This document shows, in pieces, positions 15,436 through 23,238 of a stretch of 36,425 nt of DNA. A program made the position numbers and the translations under genes. The stretch's first letter is position 1, and every line of letters begins with the position of its first letter. The notes under the pieces are model-generated. The model ran no database searches. It was not told the DNA's origin and saw only the letters and a program-made list of their open reading frames with translations. The stretch comes from UBA1381 sp964399965 (GTDB taxonomy: Bacteria > Bacillota > Clostridia > UBA1381), in assembly GCA_964399965.1 (NCBI GenBank), contig CAYNRX010000023.1, forward strand, positions 1 to 36,425, given 5' to 3'.

Positions 15436-17607
15436 ATGCTATGCCAATTTGAACGTCTGGTATATCCACAGAACACCAATGTCATCGATGCAGCAAGCTA
15501 CATGGTGGCTTTGTATCGGCCATGTGAAAAAATAAAAGACAGTTCGGGGAATACCATCTCACAAGTAAAAGCAGTCGGATATTGCCTTCCAGTGGCCAAT
15601 AATCTGCGTTATGATATGCAGGGACATTGGAGCAAAAACCCCAAACATGGCATTCAGTTTGAGGTTGAAAGCTACAACGAAGTCATTATTCCAAACAAAG
15701 AAGGGATTATTTCTTACTTATCATCCGGACAGATCAAAGGCGTTGGTCCAAAGATTGCAGAACGAATTTATGCAGCCTTTGGGAATATGGCGCTGGAGGT
15801 TTTAGATAAAGAACCGGAGAAGCTTCTGTCAATACCGGGAATCAATAAGAACAAATTAAAAAAAATATGTGATTCGTATCTTGCCAACCGCGGTGCGCGT
15901 GATGTTGTTGCGTTTCTAACACCACATGGCATCACCCCTAACCGTGCGGTTCGACTTTATAAAGAATATGGTGAAAAAACGATGGATATCGTTAAGAACC
16001 ATCCTTATAAGTTATGCGAGCTGGTCGGGGTTGGATTTCGCACAGCGGATAAAATCGCTATGAGTATGGGCTTTGACGAGCTATCAACAGAACGTGTTGA
16101 CGAAGCACTGCTTTATACACTGACGGACGCAGAGAGCAAAGGAAATTTATGCTTGGAAAAACATGACCTGTTAAAGAGCTGCCTTAAAATATTAAATACT
16201 CCGCAGCTTACAGAAGATATGCTTGCAAACCGCGCCGTCAGACTGATCCAAAGCGGTCAAATGGTTTCCTATTGGGGGAATGTATATCGCTCAAGAACCG
16301 CTTACATCGAAGCGCATTTAGCGGAAATGATTTCCCATCGTCTGTCACAGAATAAAAGTTTTTGCTATACGGATTTGGATGCAGAACTTGATAAAGAGGA
16401 GCAGATTCTCGCAGTCAAGCTTGCACCTGAGCAGCGGTTGGCAGTTAAAACTGCATTAACGCATGGCATTTCTATTATTACAGGAGGACCGGGGACAGGG
16501 AAAACAATGATCCAGCGTGCTTTACTGGATATATACAAACGTAACCATCCCGGGAACGAAATCTGTTGCTGTGCACCAACAGGACGAGCTGCAAGACGAA
16601 TGGAACAATCAACACGATTTTCGGCATCCACCGTCCATAAGGCCTTGGGGCTTTTGGCTGGCGAAGACGGAAATTACAATGAACCTGCCGAGCTCACGGC
16701 AGATTTGATTTTAGTAGACGAAGTATCCATGCTGGATATTTATCTTGCTGAGCATCTGTTTTGTGCGGTTAAGAACAATTGTCAAATTGTATTGATCGGT
16801 GATGCGGATCAGCTGCCGTCTGTAGGTCCCGGAGCTGTTCTGAGTGAAATGATCGCAAGCGAGTGCATCCCCGTGGTCAGACTCGATAAAGTATTTCGTC
16901 AGAGCGCCGGAAGCCGGATTGCAACCAACGCAAAACTTATTCGGCATGGAAATCTGAGTTTGGAGTATGGTCCCGATTTTCAGTTTATGGATTCCGCATC
17001 TACAACGGAATCTGCTGAGAAAGTGGCAGAAATCTATATGCAGGAGATAGCTAAATATGGCGTGGACAATGTTGCTCTGCTCTCTCCGTTCAGACAGAGG
17101 ACAGAAACGGGAGTCAACGCATTAAATGAACTGATTCGCGATCTGGTAAATCCACCTGATAATGAAAAGGCAGAAGTGAAATTCGGGAAACGCATCTTCC
17201 GATGCGGAGATAAAGTCATGCAAATTAAAAACCATGATGATGTGAACAATGGTGATATCGGATATATCACGAAAATCATAAATATGGATTCCGAAACCAT
17301 TCTTTATATCAATTTTGGTGACGGAAAGCTGAAGGAATATGATGCAGGCGATCTTGACATGCTGGATCTGGGATATGCTTCTACCATTCATAAATCCCAG
17401 GGAGCAGAATATCAGTCTGTCATCATCAATCTTCAGTGTGCACATGCCATCATGCTTACAAGACCGCTTATCTATACAGCGATAACCCGCGGAAAAAAGC
17501 GAGTTATCATCGTAGGAGAACGCCGGGCGCTTTGTATGGCTATCAAAAAAACCGATACAGAAAAAAGAGGCACTTGTCTCGCAAAAAGATTAAAAGAATA
17601 TTATTAA
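15436..17607 (+). CDS. RecD2-like SF1B DNA helicase, element-encoded
   Basis: The 723-residue protein starts at ATG 15436 after GAAAGGAG. The N-terminal 300 residues contain the helix-hairpin-helix part of RecD2 (GVGPKIAERIYAAFG, then LVGVGFRTADKIA). The helicase core has Walker A GGPGTGKT at about 350-357, VDEVSMLD near 428-435 (motif II), GDADQLPSVGPG (motif III) and the C-terminal STIHKSQGAEYQ and TAITRGKK segments. This is a 5'-3' helicase of the RecD2/TraA family. It is a different protein from the chromosomal recD2 at 28290-30530. Its place between exonuclease and primase suggests a role in element replication or transfer-strand processing. Confidence 0.87.
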   Translation: MLCQFERLVYPQNTNVIDAASYMVALYRPCEKIKDSSGNTISQVKAVGYCLPVANNLRYDMQGHWSKNPKHGIQFEVESYNEVIIPNKEGIISYLSSGQIKGVGPKIAERIYAAFGNMALEVLDKEPEKLLSIPGINKNKLKKICDSYLANRGARDVVAFLTPHGITPNRAVRLYKEYGEKTMDIVKNHPYKLCELVGVGFRTADKIAMSMGFDELSTERVDEALLYTLTDAESKGNLCLEKHDLLKSCLKILNTPQLTEDMLANRAVRLIQSGQMVSYWGNVYRSRTAYIEAHLAEMISHRLSQNKSFCYTDLDAELDKEEQILAVKLAPEQRLAVKTALTHGISIITGGPGTGKTMIQRALLDIYKRNHPGNEICCCAPTGRAARRMEQSTRFSASTVHKALGLLAGEDGNYNEPAELTADLILVDEVSMLDIYLAEHLFCAVKNNCQIVLIGDADQLPSVGPGAVLSEMIASECIPVVRLDKVFRQSAGSRIATNAKLIRHGNLSLEYGPDFQFMDSASTTESAEKVAEIYMQEIAKYGVDNVALLSPFRQRTETGVNALNELIRDLVNPPDNEKAEVKFGKRIFRCGDKVMQIKNHDDVNNGDIGYITKIINMDSETILYINFGDGKLKEYDAGDLDMLDLGYASTIHKSQGAEYQSVIINLQCAHAIMLTRPLIYTAITRGKKRVIIVGERRALCMAIKKTDTEKRGTCLAKRLKEYY

Positions 17608-17624
17608 TGTGAAAGGAGCAAAAA

Positions 17625-18074
17625 ATGGCTACAGTATTAGAATCATGCAAAACCAAAAGAGATACTTATGTTTCGCAAATTACCGAGGGATGCTTGCCGT
17701 TGGACGAATTATTGTTTGTACAGGAATTAAACTATAGGATCTCTGTACTTGAGACTTTTCAGAATTTCTGCAAAACGGCTCCAGTTACCACAGATACCAG
17801 AGTAATGTCGTTTCATTACCAGCTTGTGGATGCTTACACACGTTTCCTAATGAATGAGCGTAAGTTTGGACTAAAAACAGATGAGAACGGTCAGAAAAAG
17901 AGGGAAACAGCTTTTTCTGCATTAGAACGTGTCATTCAAGACACCCGCAAACGGTTTTCAAGCTTTGTTCCGGGAACACAGGATCAGTACAAAAAAAGTA
18001 TCATTCAGCTTGTGAATACGATACTGCCTGTATGGCTGCAGTATCGTAACACATATATCGAGATAAATGTTTAA
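17625..18074 (+). CDS. Hypothetical protein, 149 aa
   Basis: It starts at ATG 17625 after GAAAGGAG, 17 bp past the helicase stop. The product is mostly helical and soluble, with a Thr/Val-rich central segment and a FSSFVPGTQDQYKKSIIQLV part in the C-terminal half. No motif identifies it. Tight spacing on both sides makes it part of the processing operon. Confidence 0.68.
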   Translation: MATVLESCKTKRDTYVSQITEGCLPLDELLFVQELNYRISVLETFQNFCKTAPVTTDTRVMSFHYQLVDAYTRFLMNERKFGLKTDENGQKKRETAFSALERVIQDTRKRFSSFVPGTQDQYKKSIIQLVNTILPVWLQYRNTYIEINV

Positions 18075-18089
18075 GGAGGGTTCAATACA

Positions 18090-18839
18090 ATGAGTCAAAA
18101 TAACTCGAATGAAAAACTGCCGGCAATGACAGTTATTGAAACAATTAATGAGGTGCAGGGGTTTGATCCTGCACCGTTCGCTGTAGAATACACAGATCTG
18201 AATTCTAACGAGACGCGTAAAAGGCTTCCCGTTATGATTCAAATGGCATGGTTTCGCTTAAAGTATCCGGAAGGAAAAATTGCTGTTCAGGTCACTCCAT
18301 CTAAAGATTGCTTTGTTGCGACCGCGAGAATTTATCCGAATTACAAAGATCCTGTTGAATGCTATCTTGCTGAAGCAACCGCTTCAAGAGGGTATTGCGC
18401 TGATAAACCTTCTGTGTCGCCGCGTGAATGGGCGCAGACAGCCGCAGTCGGCATTGCGCTTCGGAACGCAGGATTTGGGCTCCAGTTTTCTATGGCCGGT
18501 GAAGAGTTTGCTGATATTGCTCCCGATGAATTGGGAGCATTTGAGTCGAATAAATTACCTATATCGGAAACGCAAGAAGACAAATCAAATACTATCGCAA
18601 CAGACGAAACTGAAACAAAGGATATACCGCCGGCAGAACTGACACCGGAAGAAAAACTGGATCAGGCGTTGCAGACTATGTGCCCTATATCCAAGTACAA
18701 AGGTAAAACCTTGGGAGATGTTTTATCGTTGGATCCTGGTGCCTTAAAATGGCTGGCAAATAAATTTACCAGTGATGAACATATCAAAGAAGCAGCACAA
18801 ATGATCTGTGAATATGCCGTACAGCGGACCACAGCCTGA
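18090..18839 (+). CDS. Possible annealing/recombination protein with ExoX-C-like tail
   Basis: The 249-residue protein starts at ATG 18090 after AAGGAGGG. Residues 1-155 form a compact domain of unknown family that includes LPVMIQMAWFRLKYPEGKI, ATASRGYCAD and EWAQTAAVGIALRNAGFGLQ. An acidic linker follows, then about 50 residues (CPISKYKGKTLGDVLSLDPG, ALKWLANKF) that look like the short DUF3820/ExoX C-terminal DNA-binding domain. The operon also has a YqaJ exonuclease but no obvious RecT, so I suggest the first domain may be the single-strand annealing partner. This is inference from context. Confidence 0.7.
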   Translation: MSQNNSNEKLPAMTVIETINEVQGFDPAPFAVEYTDLNSNETRKRLPVMIQMAWFRLKYPEGKIAVQVTPSKDCFVATARIYPNYKDPVECYLAEATASRGYCADKPSVSPREWAQTAAVGIALRNAGFGLQFSMAGEEFADIAPDELGAFESNKLPISETQEDKSNTIATDETETKDIPPAELTPEEKLDQALQTMCPISKYKGKTLGDVLSLDPGALKWLANKFTSDEHIKEAAQMICEYAVQRTTA

Positions 18840-18855
18840 GATAGAAAAACAATAT

Positions 18856-18877
18856 GGGGATGACTTCTGTCATCCCC
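18856..18877 (+). promoter_or_regulatory. Perfect hairpin before the primase ribosome site
   Basis: GGGGATGAC and GTCATCCCC form a 9-bp stem closed by a TTCT loop, then GGAAAGGAGG follows at once. The hairpin ends only two bases before the ribosome site, so it could limit or tune translation of the primase, or be an RNase-processed mRNA end. It is not followed by T residues. Confidence 0.6.
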
Positions 18878-18892
18878 GGAAAGGAGGGCTGT

Positions 18893-19978
18893 ATGGATAT
18901 TTTTCACATGACGGATATTATCTCACTGCTTGGGTTACCATTCCCAGCGCATGGACGCAGTTCTTATTATGTACAATGTCCATGCTGTGATGATAATGCA
19001 CGCCAAAGACATTTGAATATCAACTTAAAAAAAGAGGTTTTCCGCTGCCCAAAGTGCGGAATCTCCGGTGGGATGTTTGATTTGTATTCGTTATATACCG
19101 GAATCCCTCGTGACAAAGTACGCAAAGAACTGGTAAATAGAATAGGCGTTCCCGATAGGGCTGCTGAAAAACATCAAAAATACTTGGCAACTAAGCCAAA
19201 TATAGAAGAATGTCCAATCACTGATGTTGAAACCCGTCATGCGACGTACAGTGCGCTTTTGTCGAAGCTTTCGCTTTCTCCGGATCATCGCCAAAATCTA
19301 CATAACCGTGGACTCACAGATGAAGATATTGAACGGTTTGGGTATAAAACGACACCGATTTTGGGTACAACGGCCATCGCACGTCAGCTTCAAACTGAAG
19401 GCTTTTATTTGGCAGGTGTACCAGGGTTTTACCGGACAGATGACGATACATGGAGTTTTATCAACGAAAAGCGCGGAATTTTGATACCGGTTCGGGACAT
19501 ATACGGTCATATTCAAGGCCTGCAAATCAGGAGAGACGATTGCAATAAACGAAAATTTCGCTGGGTATCCAGTACCGAAAAAAAAGATGGATGCCGAGCT
19601 GAAGGCTGGACACACTTTGTAGGTCCGATGCGTCCCCTAATTATACTGACGGAGGGACCGATGAAATCAGATGTTATTCATGTTTTAACCGGACTGACCG
19701 TGCTGGCAGTACCGGGCGTAAATGCCTTAACACAGTTAAGACTAACACTTGAGGAACTGCGCAAAAATGGTCTCGAAGAAATTAAAACGGCCTTTGATAT
19801 GGATTTTTTGACCAACTGGCATGTTCAGAATGGCTATTCCAACCTGTTGTCATTGCTCAATGATATGGGGTTTAAATTTGGAACATACATATGGGATCCA
19901 AAATATAAAGGACTCGACGATTACGTTTATGCCTTGATTTCGGGACGAAGAACGAATGATGATGGCATTGTTCTGTAG
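18893..19978 (+). CDS. CHC2-type zinc-finger primase-like protein with Toprim/DUF3854 domain
   Basis: I start it at ATG 18893 (ribosome site AAAGGAGG); an upstream open frame runs through the hairpin. The 361-residue protein begins with a zinc ribbon (CPCC then FRCPKCG, residues about 25-58) typical of DnaG-type primases. The second half contains IILTEGPMKSDVIHVLTGL and VPGVNAL, the Toprim-like DUF3854 segment of plasmid and ICE primases. It is shorter than DnaG (about 600 aa) and may lack a full catalytic core, so it could be a partial primase or a primase-like nuclease. It is the last gene of the processing operon, followed by a terminator. Confidence 0.82.
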   Translation: MDIFHMTDIISLLGLPFPAHGRSSYYVQCPCCDDNARQRHLNINLKKEVFRCPKCGISGGMFDLYSLYTGIPRDKVRKELVNRIGVPDRAAEKHQKYLATKPNIEECPITDVETRHATYSALLSKLSLSPDHRQNLHNRGLTDEDIERFGYKTTPILGTTAIARQLQTEGFYLAGVPGFYRTDDDTWSFINEKRGILIPVRDIYGHIQGLQIRRDDCNKRKFRWVSSTEKKDGCRAEGWTHFVGPMRPLIILTEGPMKSDVIHVLTGLTVLAVPGVNALTQLRLTLEELRKNGLEEIKTAFDMDFLTNWHVQNGYSNLLSLLNDMGFKFGTYIWDPKYKGLDDYVYALISGRRTNDDGIVL

Positions 19979-20017
19979 TCACAAATAAAATATAGATGCC
20001 AAAACATAATAGTGACC

Positions 20018-20053
20018 AAAAGAGCAGAGCATGTTTTTGCTTTGCTCTTTTTT
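20018..20053 (+). terminator. Intrinsic terminator of the DNA-processing operon
   Basis: AAAAGAGCA pairs with TGCTCTTTT, followed by further T; it lies 40 bp after the primase stop. It closes the operon begun at the 11751 promoter. Confidence 0.85.
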
Positions 20054-20058
20054 CACGC

Positions 20059-20080
20059 ACGTATTTTCGGATAAATACGT
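20059..20080. promoter_or_regulatory. Inverted repeat, candidate partition operator
   Basis: ACGTATTT (20059-20066) and AAATACGT (20073-20080) form a perfect 8-bp inverted repeat with a 6-bp spacer. It lies just upstream of the parM promoter (20088-20116), where ParR-type regulators or centromere sites are usually placed. It is too short to call a centromere. Confidence 0.55.
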
Positions 20081-20087
20081 ATTTCAG

Positions 20088-20116
20088 TTGCAAATAGGTA
20101 TAAATTTTAGTGTAAT
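20088..20116 (+). promoter_or_regulatory. Promoter of the parM-parR pair
   Basis: TTGCAA (20088-20093) and TGTAAT (20111-20116) are 17 bp apart. A small hairpin (AGGGAT/ATCCCT, 20124-20138) follows in the leader before the GGAGG ribosome site of parM. Confidence 0.6.
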
Positions 20117-20163
20117 TAAAGATAGGGATGTAATCCCTGAAATAAATTTATGGAGGTTATCTT

Positions 20164-21084
20164 ATGTTAATAGCAATTGATCATGGAAATTATGCGATAA
20201 AAACGCCAAACTACTCTTTTGTATCTGAGTTGTCGGAGCATACTGTCAAACCGCCGCTGACGGATGAAATATTAGAGTATGATGGCAGGTATTGGACTTT
20301 AAGCGGCAAAAGACTGAGTTATATGCGGGATAAAACACAGGATGAAAGGTATTTTGTACTTTCCTTGTTTGCGATAGCAAAAGAATTACAGTCGTATGGC
20401 AATTATGCTCCGATAGAGCAAATTGATTTGGCAGTTGGTTTGCCGCCTGAACATTACGGTGTGTTAAAAGATAAATTCGCTCATTACTTTAAACGCGACG
20501 GAGTTATCAAGTTTGTTTATCAAGACAGGCCATATAATATTATAATTAACCGTGTAATGGTATTCCCACAGGCTTATGCAGCAGTTGTGCCTCAAAGTAG
20601 CCTGGTCGTAAATACGTTGAGAATATTTATAATAGATATCGGAGGATATACGACAGACGTACTGCTTCTTAGGAACGGCAAGCCTGATTTACAATTTTGC
20701 CGCAGTCTGGAAACCGGAATTATCACGATGAATAATGAGATTGTCAGAAAGGTCGGGACACTCCATGATATGCGTATCGAGGATGAGCATATCAGCGCTG
20801 TTCTTAGCGGACAAGAAACGATTTTACCAGGAGATGTAAAAGAGACGATTACAAATGCAACAAAACTGCACGCAAAGAATATTTTGGATCAGTTACGAGA
20901 GTTGCAAGTCGATTTGCGTTCTAATCCGGCTGTGTTTATCGGTGGTGGAAGTATACTCTTACATACATTTTTAGAGCAGTCTCCGCAAGTTGCAAAAGCA
21001 AGTTTTGTTGAGTCCCCTAATGCGAATGCAATTGGCTATGAGATGCTTGCAAGAAAGCAGCTTACGCTTCATAGTGTGAAGTGA
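20164..21084 (+). CDS. ParM/StbA-type actin-like partition ATPase
   Basis: The 306-residue protein starts at ATG 20164 after TGGAGGTT. It has the actin-fold phosphate-1 motif near the N-terminus (MLIAIDHGNYAIKT), a second one in the middle (IFIIDIGGYTTDVLLL, about 155-170) and AVFIGGGSILL near 258-268, as in ParM and StbA. Such proteins polymerise and push plasmid copies apart. The next gene encodes a small protein that overlaps the ParM stop region, as ParR does. A partition module in an integrating element suggests that its circular form replicates and must be segregated. Confidence 0.82.
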   Translation: MLIAIDHGNYAIKTPNYSFVSELSEHTVKPPLTDEILEYDGRYWTLSGKRLSYMRDKTQDERYFVLSLFAIAKELQSYGNYAPIEQIDLAVGLPPEHYGVLKDKFAHYFKRDGVIKFVYQDRPYNIIINRVMVFPQAYAAVVPQSSLVVNTLRIFIIDIGGYTTDVLLLRNGKPDLQFCRSLETGIITMNNEIVRKVGTLHDMRIEDEHISAVLSGQETILPGDVKETITNATKLHAKNILDQLRELQVDLRSNPAVFIGGGSILLHTFLEQSPQVAKASFVESPNANAIGYEMLARKQLTLHSVK

Positions 21085-21098
21085 CAGGCGGTGGTTTT

Positions 21099-21458
21099 AT
21101 GAAAAAAGACGGGAAGTATCGTTTTTCACTGCAATTTAACTCGGACACGGAAGAACAACTACAGGCAGGTGAACTGCTGGAGAGGATGGGAAACAAGAAA
21201 AGTCATCTTGTTATTGCAGCGTTAAATGAATATATAGAATCCCATCCCGAATTGAAAAACCAAAACTGTAAAGTAGAAATTAAACTTACATCTGCCTATG
21301 ATCAAGCTAAAATTGAGCAGATGATACAGAATGTTGTAGAGCAAAGACTGGCCGGCATGCAGATATCCGGTATCCAGGATAATAGCAAAAACGACCAACA
21401 AGAAGCTTTAGAAGAGGACATCGCAAAGATGCTGGACAATCTTGATATGTTCCAATAA
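21099..21458 (+). CDS. ParR-like partner protein
   Basis: I start it at ATG 21099; GTG 21081 upstream is an alternative and overlaps the parM stop. The 119-residue basic/acidic helical protein contains YRFSLQFNSDTEEQLQAGEL and KSHLVIAALNEYIES, resembling the ribbon-helix-helix start of ParR-type proteins, and an acidic C-terminal tail (EDIAKMLDNLDMFQ) suited to contact ParM. The assignment rests mainly on its place behind parM and its size. Confidence 0.68.
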   Translation: MKKDGKYRFSLQFNSDTEEQLQAGELLERMGNKKSHLVIAALNEYIESHPELKNQNCKVEIKLTSAYDQAKIEQMIQNVVEQRLAGMQISGIQDNSKNDQQEALEEDIAKMLDNLDMFQ

Positions 21459-21464
21459 ACTACT

Positions 21465-21502
21465 AATTAGTCTGCCCGCACTTATGAGCAGACTAATTTT
21501 AT
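21465..21502 (+). terminator. Intrinsic terminator after parM-parR
   Basis: ATTAGTCTGC (21466-21475) pairs with GCAGACTAAT (21488-21497) around a 12-nt loop, followed by TTTATT. Confidence 0.85.
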
Positions 21503-21625
21503 TCGTTGTTTTATTTTTTTGGTATTATTTTCTCAAATCACACTTATGGTGCGTGTATCGGATAGCTGCATTCTTCAAATTTAATAGGATACATTGTAAA
21601 ATTAATTAAGAGGAGAAGATGTACC

Positions 21626-21967
21626 GTGAACTACATAGCTTTGGGAAAAAATATCAAGAAATATCGGCACATTGCAGGATTGAGACAAGAAGATCTCGCA
21701 GAATTATGTGATTGCAGCACCAGTCATATCGGTCAGATTGAACATGCAAGAACGGTTCCAAGTTTAGATATGACAATGCGTATTGCGAATGCCCTATCTG
21801 TTACAATAGATCAATTGGCTGCGGAAAGTTATACCCATCCTGAACAGATTTATTTAAAAGAGATTGCTGAACGTATTGAAAAATATTCAACTGCGAAAAA
21901 GATTACAATATGCGAGTCCCTATCGAGTTATCTTGATTCTCTTGAGAAATTTGAGAAACTAAAGTAG
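21626..21967 (+). CDS. XRE-family HTH transcriptional regulator
   Basis: The 113-residue protein starts at GTG 21626 after AGGAGAAG. Residues 1-65 are a classic XRE (Cro/CI) helix-turn-helix: GKNIKKYRHIAGLRQEDLAE, then SHIGQIEHARTVPSLDMT and NALSVTIDQLA. A short helical tail follows. It stands upstream of the sigma factors and excisionase-like gene, the usual place of an ICE repressor or switch regulator. Its own operator is not evident, though the palindrome at 22205-22221 is a candidate. Confidence 0.82.
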   Translation: MNYIALGKNIKKYRHIAGLRQEDLAELCDCSTSHIGQIEHARTVPSLDMTMRIANALSVTIDQLAAESYTHPEQIYLKEIAERIEKYSTAKKITICESLSSYLDSLEKFEKLK

Positions 21968-22043
21968 GAGTGTTTACCAATGATAAGGAGATACTGCTAA
22001 CCAGGAACTATTTCAACGAATAAGTCAAACAACCGGATATACA

Positions 22044-22069
22044 TCGGTTAAGATTTTTGTCTTAACCGA
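22044..22069 (+). promoter_or_regulatory. Strong leader hairpin upstream of a terminator
   Basis: TCGGTTAAGA (22044-22053) pairs perfectly with TCTTAACCGA (22060-22069). It is the first of two stems before the sigma-like gene at 22265, the second being the terminator-like stem at 22085-22125. The pair could form an antiterminator/terminator switch or just a termination region for the XRE gene. Confidence 0.55.
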
Positions 22070-22084
22070 GTTGTGTTGCGCATT

Positions 22085-22125
22085 GCGGCTACACCATGCA
22101 ATAGTATGGTGCGGCCGTTTTTTTA
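22085..22125 (+). terminator. Intrinsic terminator before the sigma-like gene
   Basis: CGGCT plus CACCAT (22086-22097) pairs with ATGGTG plus GGCCG (22106-22117) with one internal mismatch and is followed by seven T. It lies 118 bp after the XRE stop and 139 bp before the sigma-like gene, so it either ends the XRE transcript or attenuates the next operon. Confidence 0.72.
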
Positions 22126-22204
22126 TACAATTTTTCAAAGGGGGTGAGTCCAATGTTCTGATTGCTTTGCTTTGGTTATATCAGGTAATTAGAAATTTAT
22201 CACA

Positions 22205-22221
22205 GCATGCTATCATAGCAT
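22205..22221. promoter_or_regulatory. Palindrome CATGCTATcATAGCATG
   Basis: A perfect 8-bp inverted repeat around one central base lies 40 bp before the start of the sigma-like gene. It has the size of a dimeric HTH operator, possibly for the XRE protein; binding is not shown. Confidence 0.4.
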
Positions 22222-22264
22222 GTTGTGTTCTTGCTTTGGTGGCATGCCTAAAGGAGGTATGAAG

Positions 22265-22684
22265 GTGAACCACCAGCAAGAACACAATGATAGATTGCGT
22301 GGGGAATTCACAGTTTGGCTTGAAGTCCTGATACGCAATGCAAGAACGGATTATATCCGTAAGGTGAACAGACGTGTTCCCACAATTGCGCTCGAAGATA
22401 TTCCAGAACATTTATTATTGGATCAAGGCAAATATAGTGCTTTGGAATTAAACTCCAATAAACACGAAGGTTTTGATTTTGAGGAAGAGCGATTGGCGAC
22501 GGCTTTTTCCAAGCTGCCGCTTATGCGTCAGAAAATATTGACGTTCTTATTTGTTGAGGAAAAAAAGCCCCATGAGATTGCGAAGCAGCTGCATTGCTCT
22601 GTTCAGCATGTTTATAATCAGCGATCACTGGCAATAAAGAAATTGCGCGACTTACTATGTAAAGGCGGTGATCTGTTTGACTGA
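22265..22684 (+). CDS. Sigma-70-like factor (Tn916 Orf7-type)
   Basis: The AAAGGAGG at 22249-22256 fits GTG 22265 best; ATG 22259 is in frame but only two bases from the site. The 139-residue product has region-2-like helices near the start (GEFTVWLEVLIRNARTDYIR) and a region-4 helix-turn-helix at the end (FSKLPLMRQKILTFLFVEEK, PHEIAKQLHCSVQHVYNQRS). Such small sigma-like proteins sit in the regulatory end of Tn916-family elements, where they activate transfer genes. It overlaps the next gene, which is Orf8-like, as in Tn916. Confidence 0.8.
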   Translation: MNHQQEHNDRLRGEFTVWLEVLIRNARTDYIRKVNRRVPTIALEDIPEHLLLDQGKYSALELNSNKHEGFDFEEERLATAFSKLPLMRQKILTFLFVEEKKPHEIAKQLHCSVQHVYNQRSLAIKKLRDLLCKGGDLFD

Positions 22685-22871
22685 ACAGGATTTTTATCAT
22701 CTGCTGCAAGGTGCAGTTGCAGGCAGTCATCGGCACTTGGAACTCTTATTAGAGCTGTATATGCCACTTATCAATAAGTATAGCTACATTGATAATATAT
22801 TGGATGAGGATTTGAGACAATACATAATGATGCACATTGCATTAAACATCTCAAAATTCACCATAGAATAA
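22677..22871 (+). CDS. Tn916 Orf8-like helix-turn-helix protein
   Basis: I start it at TTG 22677, eight bases into the end of the sigma-like gene, with AAAGGCGGTG as ribosome site; GTG 22668 is an alternative. The 64-residue product reads FYHLLQGAVAGSHRHLELLL, then YMPLINKYSYID and LDEDLRQYIMMHIALNISKF, the pattern of the HTH_16 domain of conjugative transposon-like proteins. The overlap with the upstream gene implies translational coupling. Confidence 0.75.
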   Translation: MTEQDFYHLLQGAVAGSHRHLELLLELYMPLINKYSYIDNILDEDLRQYIMMHIALNISKFTIE

Positions 22872-23238
22872 GCCGGATGGCCTCAGAAAAAATTCTGGGG
22901 TCATTTGTTTATATGCAATTAGATTTACGCCATTTTACTCGTGTTTATAGATAAAGACATTCCCGCGCTCTTTGAAAATTGAATAGCGCATCTAACCGGT
23001 ACGTTCCCTGCCGGTGAGCGGCTATCCGTCTGCTTAGCCAACAGAACCAGGAGCACTTATATATGGGCAGCTCCCATATAACGCGATGACAAGGCAGGGT
23101 ATAATGATACTTCCGTAAAACGCGGCTCGGCCACAGAGAAGGCGGAGAGATGAGATTTCTATGGACCTGTTCGCTGCAGGCGCCGGGAAGGTGATGAATA
23201 TACAAATACGAAAATGATAATCTAAAAGGAGTAAAAAT
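22872..23238 (+). ncRNA. Structured gap with four hairpins, candidate leader or small RNA
   Basis: The 367 bp between the Orf8-like and the second sigma-like gene hold no convincing protein. A series of stems follows in order: GCGCT/AGCGC (22965-22989), ACCGG/CCGGT (22995-23015), GGCTA/TAGCC (23020-23039) and TATATGGG/CCCATATA (23060-23080). A GC-rich, purine-rich part (CGGCTCGGCCACAGAGAAGG and onward) comes next. The GC content is well above that of the surrounding element. The next gene's ribosome site (AAAAGGAG) begins at 23224. It could be a regulatory 5' leader or an independent RNA. It is not a terminator, a tRNA or any riboswitch I can recognise. Confidence 0.5.

Noticed and set aside
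22071..22262. Hydrophobic 63-codon frame before the sigma-like gene
   Set aside because: It crosses a terminator and starts without a ribosome site; a shorter hydrophobic peptide is possible but not supported.
22945..23205. Minus-strand 86-codon frame across the structured block
   Set aside because: No ribosome site, unusual composition, and it covers paired stems read from the other strand, so it is probably chance.
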